Counted from the stretch's first letter, positions 1 through 9,828 are shown. The stretch is DNA of 64,000 bases from Longicatena caecimuris (GCF_004341945.1 NZ_SMBP01000008.1:1-64000); one strand, 5' to 3'. Notes: generated by a model not told the origin, from the sequence alone. Translations and numbers: made by a program.

Positions 1-44
1 CAAAGATCAATTTTTGTGCTCTTACCAGCACTTGTTTTTGTCAT
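1..44 (-). CDS. possible 5' end of a gene running off the left edge
   Basis: Reading leftwards from an ATG at 44-42 the frame stays open to the edge and begins MTKTSAGKSTKIDL. A sigmaA-like promoter lies upstream on the same strand, but no convincing ribosome binding site sits directly before the ATG, and an AAAGGAG lies too far upstream to serve it. Only 14 codons are visible, so no function can be assigned. Confidence 0.3.
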   Translation of the reverse strand, partial: MTKTSAGKSTKIDL

Positions 45-102
45 GCTTTTTTAATCTTTTTCAAAAAGGCTTGACTTCTTAATAGCTAGCTCCTTTTTCT
101 TT

Positions 103-132
103 ATTATACGACATAGCTGTGTTCGGAAACAA
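103..132 (-). promoter_or_regulatory. putative leftward sigmaA promoter
   Basis: On the minus strand TTGTTT (132-127) and TATAAT (108-103) are separated by 18 bases. It would transcribe leftwards out of the window. The -10 is a perfect consensus, the -35 is 4 of 6. Confidence 0.4.
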
Positions 133-237
133 GTTTTTATCTGATAACGAGAATACGAAACCTAAGAAAAACCGACTTTCCTCTATTTATTTTTTATGAT
201 TTGCGTTACAATGAAAGAGGTATCAGGAGGTTGGGAC

Positions 238-2463
238 ATGCAAAACGAAAAGAGTAAATCTTTGCATTTTACAGAAGAAATGGATCGTTTAAGCACTTTG
301 TTGAATCGGCATGCCGGGGAAGTGTGTTTAGAAAAAGAATTGAAAAAAGCAATCCTGCGCAACCAGCTTTTATGTGTTGCCCTGATCGATATTAATGATA
401 TAACCGATATAAATACGAAATATGGTCATGATGCAGGTGATGCTGTTATCCAACAGGTTGCACAATGTTTAAAACAAGATCTGCAGCAAGAAGAATATGC
501 TGCACGATTTAGTGGAGACGAATTTCTTTGTATATATCCTGCAAAACAGCGCCAAGAGATTCATGATCGTTTACAAAAGATAATGGAATACCTTGCCCGT
601 AAAACCGATAAGGATGCATTTCACATCAGCTTTTGTTATGGCCTTACCCTTGTAGAACCGACACAAAAGATCACGGCTAAACAAGTAATCATGGAATGTG
701 ATGATGCGATGTATCAATGGAAACGCCGTTATCACTTAGATAAGGCACGTTATTCTATCTTACATCATTTTCTTGAAGATGAAGATGCCAGACAATTTTC
801 TTATGATACAAAATGTCTGTTGCATGCTTTAGTAGCCAGTACCGATGATTATATTTATGTATGTAATATGGCAGAAGATCCCTCTACTTTTTTATATTCG
901 CAAGCAATGGTAAAAGAGTTTGGGCTTCCTCAGCAGGTGATTCATGATGCGGCTTTGGAATGGGGCAAGCACATTCATGAAGCGGATCAACAAGCCTTTT
1001 TGGAAGCTAATCTGGCCATTGCAGACAATCGCAGTGATTGTCATAATGTGGAATACCGTGCTAAGAATTGCCGTGGGGAGTGGGTATGGCTCAGATGTCG
1101 GGGACATGTGGAGCGGGATATGGATGGAAATCCTATCTTATTTGCCGGTATGATAACCGACCTCAGTAAAAAGAATAAGATCGATCATTTAACAGGTCTG
1201 TTTAATAAATATGAATTTGAAGATACGATTGAGCAAATGCTGACAAAAAAGAATACTCGTCCATTCAGTGTGATGCTGTTGGATCTGGATAATTTTTCTA
1301 ATATCAACAAGTTTCACAATCATCGTTTCGGCGATGAAGTATTAGCAAAAACAGCTCAGCAGATTCAATCCATCTTGCCGCAAGGGGCAAAGATGTATCG
1401 TCATGATGGTGATGAATTCCATGTGATTTTCGCTCAAGCTGCTTCCAAAAAACAGATGGAAGAAGTATTTGCGGATATTCAGCATATTTACCGTACCCAG
1501 CAGGAATTAAATGATCGTAAATATCATATTACGATTTCGGCTGCTGCATTAAATTGTCCAGATGATGCCGCAGATGTCATGAATATCTCAAAGAATTTAC
1601 GTTACGCATTGGATCACAGTAAACGCAATGGACGGAATCGTTTAACATTTTATGAAAAAGGCATGCGGTTGCATGAAATGCGCGAGCTTGATCTGATAGA
1701 ACAATTGCGTTACAGTATTGAACACGATTTTATCGGTTTTGCATTGCACTTTCAACCACAGGTCGATGCAAATACCAAGCAAATCGTTGGAGCTGAGGCT
1801 TTAGCCAGATGGAAGAGCGATATTTATGGCAATGTGCCACCATTAATTTTTATTCCCTTGTTAGAAAAAAGCGGCTTGATCAATGAAGCAGGCAAATGGA
1901 TCTTTCAAAAAGCAGTGCAGTACTGTAAAGAAATGACGACGATACTCCCTACTTTCTGTGTAAGTATCAATTTATCTTATATACAATTAAGTGATTTGCA
2001 ATTTCTTGCTTTCATGCAACAGGTACTAAAAGAAGAAATGATCGATCCTTCGCATATCATTGTGGAGATGACCGAAAGCTATATGGTAAAAAATGATGAT
2101 ATGCAACAAACATTATTTCATAAGATCCGCGCTTTAGGCATTCGCATTGCCATGGACGATTTTGGAACAGGCTTTTCTTCTCTTGGGGTATTAAAAAAAG
2201 CACCGGCCGATATTGTTAAGATTGATAAAGTGTTTATGAAAGATGTACTCACCAGCAATTTTGATGCGACGTTTATTCGCTTTATTGTTACCCTATGTCA
2301 TGATGTGAATATAAAAGTACTGTTGGAAGGGGTAGAAACAAAAGAAGAATATGAAAAGGTAAAAACGATGGGACTTGATTACATTCAAGGGTATTATTTT
2401 GGTAAGCCCCAACCTTTTCAACAATTTAAGAAAAATTGTGAAAACAATACATCAGATGTTTAA
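238..2463 (+). CDS. GGDEF-PAS-GGDEF-EAL cyclic-di-GMP signalling protein
   Basis: Start chosen at 238 because AGGAGG (225-230) lies 7 bases upstream; an in-frame ATG at 196 has no ribosome binding site. The 741-residue protein has an N-terminal GGDEF-like domain (SGDEF at 92-96), a PAS domain (about 195-320), a second GGDEF domain (DGDEF at 390-394) and a C-terminal EAL phosphodiesterase domain (EAL at 520-522, DDFGTG at about 640, then KIDK, EGVET and QGYYFGKP). No membrane segment is visible, so it is probably cytoplasmic. The EAL domain keeps the expected metal-binding and catalytic motifs, while both GGDEF motifs have lost the first glycine. The likely role is c-di-GMP hydrolysis, with GGDEF modules that are weak or regulatory; that last point is inference. 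Confidence 0.93.
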   Translation: MQNEKSKSLHFTEEMDRLSTLLNRHAGEVCLEKELKKAILRNQLLCVALIDINDITDINTKYGHDAGDAVIQQVAQCLKQDLQQEEYAARFSGDEFLCIYPAKQRQEIHDRLQKIMEYLARKTDKDAFHISFCYGLTLVEPTQKITAKQVIMECDDAMYQWKRRYHLDKARYSILHHFLEDEDARQFSYDTKCLLHALVASTDDYIYVCNMAEDPSTFLYSQAMVKEFGLPQQVIHDAALEWGKHIHEADQQAFLEANLAIADNRSDCHNVEYRAKNCRGEWVWLRCRGHVERDMDGNPILFAGMITDLSKKNKIDHLTGLFNKYEFEDTIEQMLTKKNTRPFSVMLLDLDNFSNINKFHNHRFGDEVLAKTAQQIQSILPQGAKMYRHDGDEFHVIFAQAASKKQMEEVFADIQHIYRTQQELNDRKYHITISAAALNCPDDAADVMNISKNLRYALDHSKRNGRNRLTFYEKGMRLHEMRELDLIEQLRYSIEHDFIGFALHFQPQVDANTKQIVGAEALARWKSDIYGNVPPLIFIPLLEKSGLINEAGKWIFQKAVQYCKEMTTILPTFCVSINLSYIQLSDLQFLAFMQQVLKEEMIDPSHIIVEMTESYMVKNDDMQQTLFHKIRALGIRIAMDDFGTGFSSLGVLKKAPADIVKIDKVFMKDVLTSNFDATFIRFIVTLCHDVNIKVLLEGVETKEEYEKVKTMGLDYIQGYYFGKPQPFQQFKKNCENNTSDV

Positions 2464-2486
2464 AACGGTATGCTCATACCGTTTTT
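2462..2486 (+). terminator. Rho-independent terminator after the EAL gene
   Basis: A perfect 10-bp stem AAAACGGTAT / ATACCGTTTT around a GCTC loop is followed by T residues and overlaps the stop codon. Confidence 0.8.
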
Positions 2487-2606
2487 CCTCTTTTAGTATT
2501 CCTTATTCTATGAGGAATGGTAGGAAAAAGTGTGTGTAGGATAAGATTGCTTTGGTAAGCTTTTTTAAAACAGAAGAGAAAAAGCGCAAAAACTATTGAA
2601 AACATG

Positions 2607-2643
2607 GAAAAGCCCTGCTTTTCAACGAAAATTCTAGTATAAT
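2607..2643 (+). promoter_or_regulatory. promoter with hairpin/operator-like palindrome for the ABC operon
   Basis: A perfect -10 TATAAT lies at 2638-2643. A palindrome GAAAAGC-cct-GCTTTTC (2607-2623) covers the position where the -35 would be, and no good -35 hexamer is present. This is what a regulator-dependent or repressed promoter looks like, but the regulator is unknown. Confidence 0.5.
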
Positions 2644-2672
2644 AGAACATGATAGAAGATGGAGGCGGCTTT

Positions 2673-3377
2673 ATGAGCGCATATATTGAATTTCAAAATG
2701 TAAAAAAAATATATCAGATGGGTGAAGTTCAGATTGAAGCATTAAGCGGTGTAGATTTTTCCATAGAGAAAGGTGAATTTGTCGTCATAGCCGGGGCGAG
2801 CGGTGCCGGAAAAAGTACGATTTTAAACATCCTTGGTGGTATGGATAGTGTAAGCAGCGGAACGATTTATGTGGATGGCAAAGAAATCAGCGCCTATAAT
2901 GCAAAACAGCTGACCACCTATCGCCGTTATGATATTGGTTTTGTATTTCAGTTTTACAATTTGGTACAAAATCTGACGGTAAAAGAAAACGTGGAATTGG
3001 CAACACAAATTTGCAAAGAACCCTTAGATATTGATGAAACGATTGAGGCGGTAGGCTTAAAAGAACGCAGTCAAAACTTCCCGGCGCAATTGTCCGGAGG
3101 AGAACAGCAGCGAGTAGCCATTGCCCGTGCTATTGCTAAAAATCCTAAACTTTTGTTATGCGATGAGCCTACGGGAGCTTTGGATTATAATACTGGAAAA
3201 CAGATATTAAAACTTTTGCAGGACACCTGCCGCCAACGTGGGGTCAGTGTCATTGTTATCACCCATAACTTGGCATTAACTGCCATGGGGGATAAAGTTA
3301 TCAAGGTGCGCAACGGAAAAATTGAAAGTGTGACGATCAATGAACATCCGCTGCCGGTAGAAAGGATCGAGTATTAA
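2673..3377 (+). CDS. ABC transporter ATP-binding protein, MacB/LolD type
   Basis: Start at 2673 is preceded by GGAGG at 2661-2665; an ATG at 2649 lacks a site. The 234-residue ATPase shows Walker [11 protein letters not shown]-loop FVFQFYNL, signature LSGGEQQR and Walker [13 protein letters not shown]. This is the MacB/LolD/FtsE-like class that powers FtsX-fold permeases. It hydrolyses ATP on the cytoplasmic face. Its stop codon overlaps the start of the next gene by one base (TAATG), so the two are translationally coupled and almost certainly form one complex. Substrate cannot be read from the sequence. Confidence 0.95.
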   Translation: MSAYIEFQNVKKIYQMGEVQIEALSGVDFSIEKGEFVVIAGASGAGKSTILNILGGMDSVSSGTIYVDGKEISAYNAKQLTTYRRYDIGFVFQFYNLVQNLTVKENVELATQICKEPLDIDETIEAVGLKERSQNFPAQLSGGEQQRVAIARAIAKNPKLLLCDEPTGALDYNTGKQILKLLQDTCRQRGVSVIVITHNLALTAMGDKVIKVRNGKIESVTINEHPLPVERIEY

Positions 3378-6300
3378 TGACGAAAAAAGCGCTTTTAAAA
3401 GATACCTTTCGTGAAATGCGAAAATCGCTGGGACGCTTTATTTCCATTTTTATGATTGTGGGAATCGGAGTGGCGTTTTTTGCTGGAGTAAAAGCAAGTG
3501 TACCTGATATGAAGGGGAGCGCAGATAAGTATTTTGATGACTATAATCTGATGGATATAAAAGTTATGTCAACAATTGGCATGAGCAAAGAAGATGTGCA
3601 GGCATTGACCAAAGTAAACGGAGTAAATGGTGTTTATGGCAGCTATAGTATGGATGTGGTAAATATGCGCCATAATCAGATGCGTGTATTTAAGCTTATG
3701 TCGATGCCCCTTGACAGTGCTGCGAACAATAAAAACTATATCAATCAAGCCAGAGTCATCGAAGGACGCTTACCTAAGAAAAATGATGAATGCGTAATTG
3801 AAAAGGATGCTATTCGTCAATCCGGTATGAATATCGGTGATAAAATTACCTTTGCAAGCGGAACAGAGGATGCCTTACGTGATCGTTTAAAACGAACAAC
3901 CTATACAATTGTCGGCAAGGTAAATACACCATATTATTTATCTTATGAAAAGGGCAGTTCGTCAATTGGCAGTGGAGAAATTAATAATTATGCGTTCATT
4001 CCGGAAGAAAATTTCAAAGGCGAATATTTCACGGAAATCTATTTAACACTAGATAATGTAAAACAGCTGAATTCCTATGATGATGCATATTTTGATATTG
4101 TGAAACCGGTAAAAAAAGAGGTTACGTCACTTGTGGAAACAAAGGTAGCTGATCGTTTTCAAGATATACGCGACAAAGCATTGCGTAAGATTGCGGATGG
4201 ACGTAAGGAATATCGAAAGCAAAAACAAAAATATGATAATGAAATAGCCAAAGCGCAACAAAAATTGGCGGATGCGCAAACATCATTACAGGATGGACAG
4301 CAGGAATTAAATCATAAGAAACAGACAACGGCCATCACCTTTCAGGAAAAAGAAGCAGAGCTTAACACAAATGCAAATAAGCTGAAGCAAGCGCGTCAGG
4401 AGTATGAAAAGGGCAAAGCCGAATTCGCAAAACAAAAAAAGACGGTACAGCAACAGCTTGCCTTATTGGATAAAAATATCGCACAGTTGCAAGCACAGCT
4501 GCAACAATTAAAACAACAAAAGGCCGCCTTGGATGCTCAGCTTGCTGCTCCTGATCTTAGTGAAGATGAAAAACAGATCTTGTCTGTAAAACAGCAGGAA
4601 ATCATTGCCGGAATGCAAAAACTACAGATGACGTTGCAGCCATTACAAACGCAAAAGCAAAGCGCTCAGACACAGCTTGCGCAAGGTGAAAAAAAACTGA
4701 CGCAGAGCAAACAGCAGATAGCTTTGGGGGAACAGCAATTAAAACAAGGTAAGATACAGTTAGCAGAAGCTAAAAAAACAGCTGAACGTGAATTTGCTTC
4801 TGCGCAACAGACAATCAATCATGGAAAAAAAGAGTTGGCAAATGGGCAGCGGGAGTTAAATGTACAGAAAAAAGATGGTGCTGATAAATTAAAGAAAGCA
4901 AAAGAAAAACTAGACCAAAGTGAACAGGATATCAACGATTTAAAGGAACCTAAAACCTATGTATTAGATCGCCATTCACATTACTCTTATATGGACTATG
5001 GCAGTGCTGCAGATCGTATGGGCGCCATATCAAAGGTATTCCCACTTTTCTTCTTTTTGGTAGCAGCACTTGTTTGCTTAACGACGATGACGCGCATGGT
5101 AGATGAACAGCGTCAGGAAATCGGTACTTTAAAAGCACTTGGTTATACCAAAGCGCATATTGCGATGAAGTATATTATTTATGCGTCGATTGCCAGTGTA
5201 TGCGGCGGTATTTTTGGTGCGGTGATTGGAATGATCATTTTCCCTACCGTGATCTACAATGCTTGGGGTATTATGTATAATATGCCATCAGTGCAATTGC
5301 AGGCACAGATTCCATTAGCAGCCACAGCGATCCTGTTAGCATCCTTGATTACGGTAGCAGCTGCCATTATGGCTTGTTACAAAGAGCTGATCGAAGTTCC
5401 TTCCCAATTGATGCGTCCAAAGGCTCCGAAAAACGGTAAGAAGATTCTTATGGAACGTATTCCATTCATATGGAAACATTTTAACTTTATTCATAAAGTA
5501 ACAGCTCGTAATATCTTCCGTTATAAAAAACGTTTCTTTATGACCGTAATCGGAATCAGTGGCTGTACGGCTTTACTGTTGGCTGGTTTTGGCATTCAGG
5601 ACTCGATCGGGGAAATAGCCGTAAAGCAATATCAGGAAATCTATGCTTTTGATATGAGTATGGAATTTGATAGTGATATAACAGCTTCTCAGAAAGAAAA
5701 GTTATTAAAAAAGGTCCAAAGTCAAGATGCTGTTAAAGAGGCATCGTCGATGGCTGTCTACCATGGCTTTTATGCGGATAGTGGTGAGGATAAGGGCATT
5801 GATCTTTATGTACCATCGGATGTCCAACAGTTCCGTGATTATATCATGCTGCGGACACGAAAAAGCCATGAACTGCTTACCTTACATGATGATGGGGCGA
5901 TTATTACGGAAAAGCTTGCCAAGATGAAGCATTTATCAATAGGCGATACGTTTGCTGTTGATAATGGAGATGGTGTAAAACGTAAAGTTAAAATCAGTGG
6001 GATCTGCGAAAACTATGTAGGTCATGCTTTGTATATGACACCATCCTATTATAAAAAGATTTATCATCGTTCAGCGAGTGATACGACAGTGTTTGCGAAA
6101 TTAAAGACAACAACTAGTGAAGTGGAAAATGCTTTAGGTAATACTTTAATGAAAGAAGATAACGTCAGTTCACTCACTTTCTATTCCGGTATTGCCGCAA
6201 GCTTTGAAGATACCATTTCTTCCTTATCTTTTGTTGTTGTGGTATTGATTATCTCCGCCGGACTGCTTGCCTTTGTTGTCCTATATAACCTGACGAATGT

Positions 6301-6625
6301 TAATATCTCTGAACGTCTGCGAGAGATTGCAACCATTAAGGTCTTAGGTTTTTATGATAATGAAGTATCCGCTTATGTTTATCGTGAAAATATCGTATTG
6401 ACCTTTATCGGTTCCATCGCGGGAATCTTTGTCGGTATAGGTCTGCATGCACTGATCATGAGCCTGGCAGAACTTGAGAATGTCATGTTTGGCCGCAATA
6501 TCTATTTGGTATCCTTTGGCTATGCCGTGGCAATCACGATGTTGTTTGCTATCATGGTAAATTTAGTAATGTATCGAAAGCTGAAAAAAATACCAATGGT
6601 CGAATCTTTGAAATCAATTGAGTAA
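3377..6625 (+). CDS. giant FtsX-like ABC permease with extracellular coiled coil
   Basis: A 1082-residue permease partner of the upstream ATPase. It has a first membrane segment at about 20-40, an external MacB-like domain to about 265, a long Gln/Lys-rich coiled coil (about 270-530), three membrane segments (about 555-680), a second external domain, and a C-terminal FtsX block of three membrane segments (about 935-1070). Duplicated FtsX domains in one chain fit the large permeases of Bacillota that act in peptide resistance or envelope work rather than nutrient import. The long coiled coil implies reach across the thick cell wall, possibly to activate a hydrolase as FtsX does; that is inference. 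Confidence 0.9.
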   Translation: MTKKALLKDTFREMRKSLGRFISIFMIVGIGVAFFAGVKASVPDMKGSADKYFDDYNLMDIKVMSTIGMSKEDVQALTKVNGVNGVYGSYSMDVVNMRHNQMRVFKLMSMPLDSAANNKNYINQARVIEGRLPKKNDECVIEKDAIRQSGMNIGDKITFASGTEDALRDRLKRTTYTIVGKVNTPYYLSYEKGSSSIGSGEINNYAFIPEENFKGEYFTEIYLTLDNVKQLNSYDDAYFDIVKPVKKEVTSLVETKVADRFQDIRDKALRKIADGRKEYRKQKQKYDNEIAKAQQKLADAQTSLQDGQQELNHKKQTTAITFQEKEAELNTNANKLKQARQEYEKGKAEFAKQKKTVQQQLALLDKNIAQLQAQLQQLKQQKAALDAQLAAPDLSEDEKQILSVKQQEIIAGMQKLQMTLQPLQTQKQSAQTQLAQGEKKLTQSKQQIALGEQQLKQGKIQLAEAKKTAEREFASAQQTINHGKKELANGQRELNVQKKDGADKLKKAKEKLDQSEQDINDLKEPKTYVLDRHSHYSYMDYGSAADRMGAISKVFPLFFFLVAALVCLTTMTRMVDEQRQEIGTLKALGYTKAHIAMKYIIYASIASVCGGIFGAVIGMIIFPTVIYNAWGIMYNMPSVQLQAQIPLAATAILLASLITVAAAIMACYKELIEVPSQLMRPKAPKNGKKILMERIPFIWKHFNFIHKVTARNIFRYKKRFFMTVIGISGCTALLLAGFGIQDSIGEIAVKQYQEIYAFDMSMEFDSDITASQKEKLLKKVQSQDAVKEASSMAVYHGFYADSGEDKGIDLYVPSDVQQFRDYIMLRTRKSHELLTLHDDGAIITEKLAKMKHLSIGDTFAVDNGDGVKRKVKISGICENYVGHALYMTPSYYKKIYHRSASDTTVFAKLKTTTSEVENALGNTLMKEDNVSSLTFYSGIAASFEDTISSLSFVVVVLIISAGLLAFVVLYNLTNVNISERLREIATIKVLGFYDNEVSAYVYRENIVLTFIGSIAGIFVGIGLHALIMSLAELENVMFGRNIYLVSFGYAVAITMLFAIMVNLVMYRKLKKIPMVESLKSIE

Positions 6626-6926
6626 GCAATCACAATTTAAAAAAGGAAGTATGAATGTCATTGCGCGATCTTATCTAAAACATGTTAGTGAAGAGGATGC
6701 ATGATTTTTGTACTTCCTTATTGTATGTTTTCACAGAAGGCGATGATCTTAAGTTATACTCTGGAAATACACATGCTCGAAAGGATGTTCTTTCCATAAG
6801 TGTTGTGTGTATGCAAACATGGTTTATGAAAGCATAATTTCAATCGTTTTATGTGGAGTTTACTTTTTAATATACGTATTATGGAGGAAAAGCTTTAAAT
6901 TGCTTATGGCACAGCATGCATTGTTG
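6626..6926. other. intergenic region with a long-range inverted repeat
   Basis: AAGGAAGTA (6643-6651) and TACTTCCTT (6711-6719) are perfect complements 59 bases apart, and could close a large hairpin after the permease gene. Nothing else is recognised before the tRNA promoter. Confidence 0.35.
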
Positions 6927-6935
6927 TGCTATAAT
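6927..6935 (+). promoter_or_regulatory. extended -10 promoter of tRNA-Arg
   Basis: TGC-TATAAT is an extended -10 element placing the start about 8 bases before the tRNA. No good -35 is visible at the usual distance. Confidence 0.6.
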
Positions 6936-6949
6936 AGGAAAGCTGATAT

Positions 6950-7026
6950 GTGCCCGTAGCTCAATTGGATAGAGTATCAGATTCCGATTCTGACGGTTGC
7001 AGGTTCGAGACCTGTCGGGTGCGCCA
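6950..7026 (+). tRNA. tRNA-Arg (anticodon CCG)
   Basis: A full cloverleaf can be drawn: acceptor GTGCCCG / CGGGTGC (two G-U pairs), D stem GCTC/GAGT, anticodon stem TCAGA/TCTGA enclosing TTCCGAT (anticodon CCG), T arm GCAGG-TTCGAGA-CCTGT, and an encoded GCCA end. It reads the CGG arginine codon. Confidence 0.93.
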
Positions 7027-7034
7027 ATAAAATG

Positions 7035-7059
7035 AAAAAAGTCCTGATGGACTTTTTTT
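7035..7059 (+). terminator. terminator of tRNA-Arg(CCG)
   Basis: Ten-base stem AAAAAAGTCC / GGACTTTTTT with TGAT loop and a T run, 8 bases after the tRNA end. Confidence 0.85.
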
Positions 7060-7118
7060 GATATATCGGCAAAGCTTGAATAAACCTTATCGTTGCTATA
7101 TAGGATGATATGCAAATA

Positions 7119-8123
7119 TCAATGCTTTGTGTCATAAAAACAGATGGTGTTATCGCTATGTTTCTTAGCTTCATACATGGCTTTATCCGCATGTTGCCAT
7201 ACCTTATCAAAGTTTGTACCATGTATCGGATAATAGGCAACACCAACGCTTAACGTAATTGTCTGTGCAATATCAAGTGCTTTTTGTGCTTGTTTCCAAT
7301 AGGCAAAAAAACTATTGATCTTATCTTCTACACAAGTGATATCACCTTCACAATTTGTTCCATAGACAACAAACTCATCTCCGCCAATTCGTCCGCATAG
7401 CCCTTGGAAGAACACGGTTTTCATGCAATAAGCCAGCGTTTTCAACACCTTATCACCGAAAGGATGTCCATAGCTGTCATTAAACCATTTAAAATGATCA
7501 ACATCAATCATCAGCATGATGCCATAAGCATGTTTCGCCATAGTCTGTTCAATCTGTTTTTCACAATATTGGCGATTCCAGATATCCGTCAAATAATCAT
7601 ATTGTGAGTAATAAAGAACCTGCTGATTTCGCTCTTCTAATTCTTTCGTCTTTTGCGCAATGCGCTCTTTCAACATCCGATTGCTTTGATCGACAATGTG
7701 TTTAGGAAAAAATTCATTATCCATCTGATTATGATCACCAACAGATTGATGGACATGCAAAACTTTCCATTGCTCATTCTTATAATGAAGCAACATGGTA
7801 AAGCGTGTTGTGACCTCATAAATAATGCGATTTTTTCCATTTTCTTTTGTATGCAGTTCCCCTATGATATTGAAGGTATGTGCATCACACGCATATCCTT
7901 GATACCATTCGCGAGTGATGAGAAAGGAACCATCCCATTGTTCTTCTTCCTGATACAGCTTCTGAAAACACTCCGCACTGGTATGACAGATTTCATGCGC
8001 CCCTGTACCAATCAGCGTCATTTCCTGATCAACAAAGGTGGCTAATGTTTTATAGTCTCGCTGTTCTAAATAAAGATGCCATATTGTACGGCAGATGTTT
8101 TTTGCCTCTTCTATTGTTTTCAT
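7119..8123 (-). CDS. NTF2/SnoaL-like sensor domain fused to GGDEF diguanylate cyclase
   Basis: The start is the ATG at 8123, preceded by GGAG at 8 bases; a TTG further upstream is open but less likely. The 334-residue protein has an N-terminal alpha+beta domain (about 1-135) that looks like the SnoaL/NTF2 fold of DUF4440-type proteins, a short helical linker (about 140-175), and a C-terminal GGDEF domain with an intact IGGDEF motif near residue 247. No RxxD inhibitory site precedes the motif. It should make c-di-GMP in the cytoplasm in response to a ligand bound by the N-terminal cup. NTF2-like input domains on GGDEF proteins are less common than PAS or GAF. It is oppositely oriented to the EAL protein at the left. 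Confidence 0.88.
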   Translation of the reverse strand: MKTIEEAKNICRTIWHLYLEQRDYKTLATFVDQEMTLIGTGAHEICHTSAECFQKLYQEEEQWDGSFLITREWYQGYACDAHTFNIIGELHTKENGKNRIIYEVTTRFTMLLHYKNEQWKVLHVHQSVGDHNQMDNEFFPKHIVDQSNRMLKERIAQKTKELEERNQQVLYYSQYDYLTDIWNRQYCEKQIEQTMAKHAYGIMLMIDVDHFKWFNDSYGHPFGDKVLKTLAYCMKTVFFQGLCGRIGGDEFVVYGTNCEGDITCVEDKINSFFAYWKQAQKALDIAQTITLSVGVAYYPIHGTNFDKVWQHADKAMYEAKKHSDNTICFYDTKH

Positions 8124-8174
8124 GATGTCGACTCCATTTACTTCAAAGATTCTCAAGCGTGTTTTTACGCTTTT

Positions 8175-9677
8175 TTATACATGCGATAGACCATAAACTT
8201 TCATAAACTTATTTTTCAAATAGTCTATATAATATTCTGGATTGAAAGGTTCTCCACTTGCTTTGAGCAGAATTTCATCAGCTGTTAAGCTTGCTCCATA
8301 ACGATGCACGTGTTCTTTTAGCCAATCACTGATAATCTTGAAATCACCTTTGCGTAAGGCGTCTTCAACATCGATATCCTGTTGCATGGCGTGATAGAAT
8401 TGGGCGGCATATGCACTACCCAATGCATAGGTCGCAAAATATCCCAAATCCGCAGCACCCCAATGCATATCCTGCAAAATGCCATCTTTATCATGCGTTG
8501 GACGAATACCGAGATACTCTTCATATTTATCATTCCACATGGTATCTAAATGTTCATAATCAACCTTGCCATCAAAGATTTCTTTTTCAAGCTCATAGCG
8601 AATAAGGATATGAATCGGATAGGTAAGTTCATCTGCTTCCGTACGGATCAAGGAAGGTTTTGAAGCATTGATCATGGTCATGAATTGATCCAGTGATACC
8701 TGTTGCAATTGCTTAGGGAAATGGGCTTGCAGCTTTGGATAGTTGTATTCCCAAAAGGCTTTGTTACGTCCGATATGGTTTTCCATTAAGCGTGATTGTG
8801 ATTCATGCATGGCAAATCCGATATCATTTTTAAAGGCTGTATCGGTAAATGTTTCATCAACCTGCAGACTGTATAAGGCATGACCATATTCATGAATGGT
8901 TGAAAAAATAGCCGATAGGACATTGTCTTTATAATAATGAGTTGTAATACGTGCTTCGTTTGCGGAAAAGAAATCTGTAAAAGGATGCTCGGTCGTTCCC
9001 ATGTAGCATTTCGTCGGATCTACTTGCATATACGCATTTAATTCTTGCATGAAAGCTTCCTGTTCACAAAGATCAAAATCTTGATATAAAAGACTGTCAT
9101 CAATCTTGCGTCCTTCTTTTTGAATGCGCTGAATGAGTGGTAATAGTTCTGTTTTGATGCGGGCAAAAAAGGCATCATATTTTTCACGATTCATACCTGA
9201 CTGATAACGATCTAATAAATAATCATAATCGCTGCAATCTTTTTCAACATAGCTTATGACTTCTTTCTGTGCTTTGATGACTTGGATCAGATGCTGCTTA
9301 AAGTGTTTATAGTCATCACGTTCTTTTGCTATCTGCCATGCTTCTTCACTGTCCGCAACGGTCTTTTTGAAGCGGATATACACATCTTTTGGCAAGTTGC
9401 GATTGATATCCAACTCTTTGAAATACAAGGCCAATTCTTTCTTTAATTTTTCGTCCTTGGTAATCTTCATTAAGGTTTCTAATTTCTTTAGATGCTCAGG
9501 ATTCATCTGATAGGCAAAAGCTTCCCCTGCCAGAATTGACATCATCTCATTGCGATAGGGGATACCAGCACTTGGCGCGATGGTGGCCATATCAAAATAC
9601 ATGGTAGAAAAAGCCAATGTATAGGAAGCGTTGATACGCTTATATTCTGAAAAAAATGTTCTTAGTTCTTTTTCCAT
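8175..9677 (-). CDS. M32 family metallocarboxypeptidase
   Basis: Start placed at 9677 (MEKELRTFF), with GAGG 9 bases upstream; the in-frame ATG ten codons earlier has no site. The 500-residue length is normal for the carboxypeptidase Taq (M32) family. The zinc motif HEYGH sits in STIHEYGHALYS near residue 265, followed by the family's ESQSR motif (HESQSRLMEN) and the IRTEADELTYPIHI segment that supplies further active-site residues. It removes C-terminal residues from peptides in the cytoplasm using a divalent metal. It lies 51 bases before the GGDEF gene in the same direction; no terminator is evident between them. Confidence 0.95.
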   Translation of the reverse strand: MEKELRTFFSEYKRINASYTLAFSTMYFDMATIAPSAGIPYRNEMMSILAGEAFAYQMNPEHLKKLETLMKITKDEKLKKELALYFKELDINRNLPKDVYIRFKKTVADSEEAWQIAKERDDYKHFKQHLIQVIKAQKEVISYVEKDCSDYDYLLDRYQSGMNREKYDAFFARIKTELLPLIQRIQKEGRKIDDSLLYQDFDLCEQEAFMQELNAYMQVDPTKCYMGTTEHPFTDFFSANEARITTHYYKDNVLSAIFSTIHEYGHALYSLQVDETFTDTAFKNDIGFAMHESQSRLMENHIGRNKAFWEYNYPKLQAHFPKQLQQVSLDQFMTMINASKPSLIRTEADELTYPIHILIRYELEKEIFDGKVDYEHLDTMWNDKYEEYLGIRPTHDKDGILQDMHWGAADLGYFATYALGSAYAAQFYHAMQQDIDVEDALRKGDFKIISDWLKEHVHRYGASLTADEILLKASGEPFNPEYYIDYLKNKFMKVYGLSHV

Positions 9678-9828
9678 TTCTTGATACCTCATATACTGGA
9701 ATAGCATCGCTTATTCACAATATACCTTTCCTTTCTCAGTTATTCCTATTGTATCATATTCATAACACTTTATTCTTCAAAGAATGTGGTTTTCTGATAG
9801 GATTTTATCCTATTTTTTTAAAAGTGTC

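Noticed and set aside
892-1153. Short frames on both strands inside the EAL gene
   Set aside because: Shadow frames with no ribosome binding site inside a well-supported gene.
6651-6704. 17-residue frame MNVIARSYLKHVSEEDA after the FtsX-like permease
   Set aside because: AAGGA lies only 2-3 bases before the ATG, and the sequence is better explained as the arm and loop of the inverted repeat.
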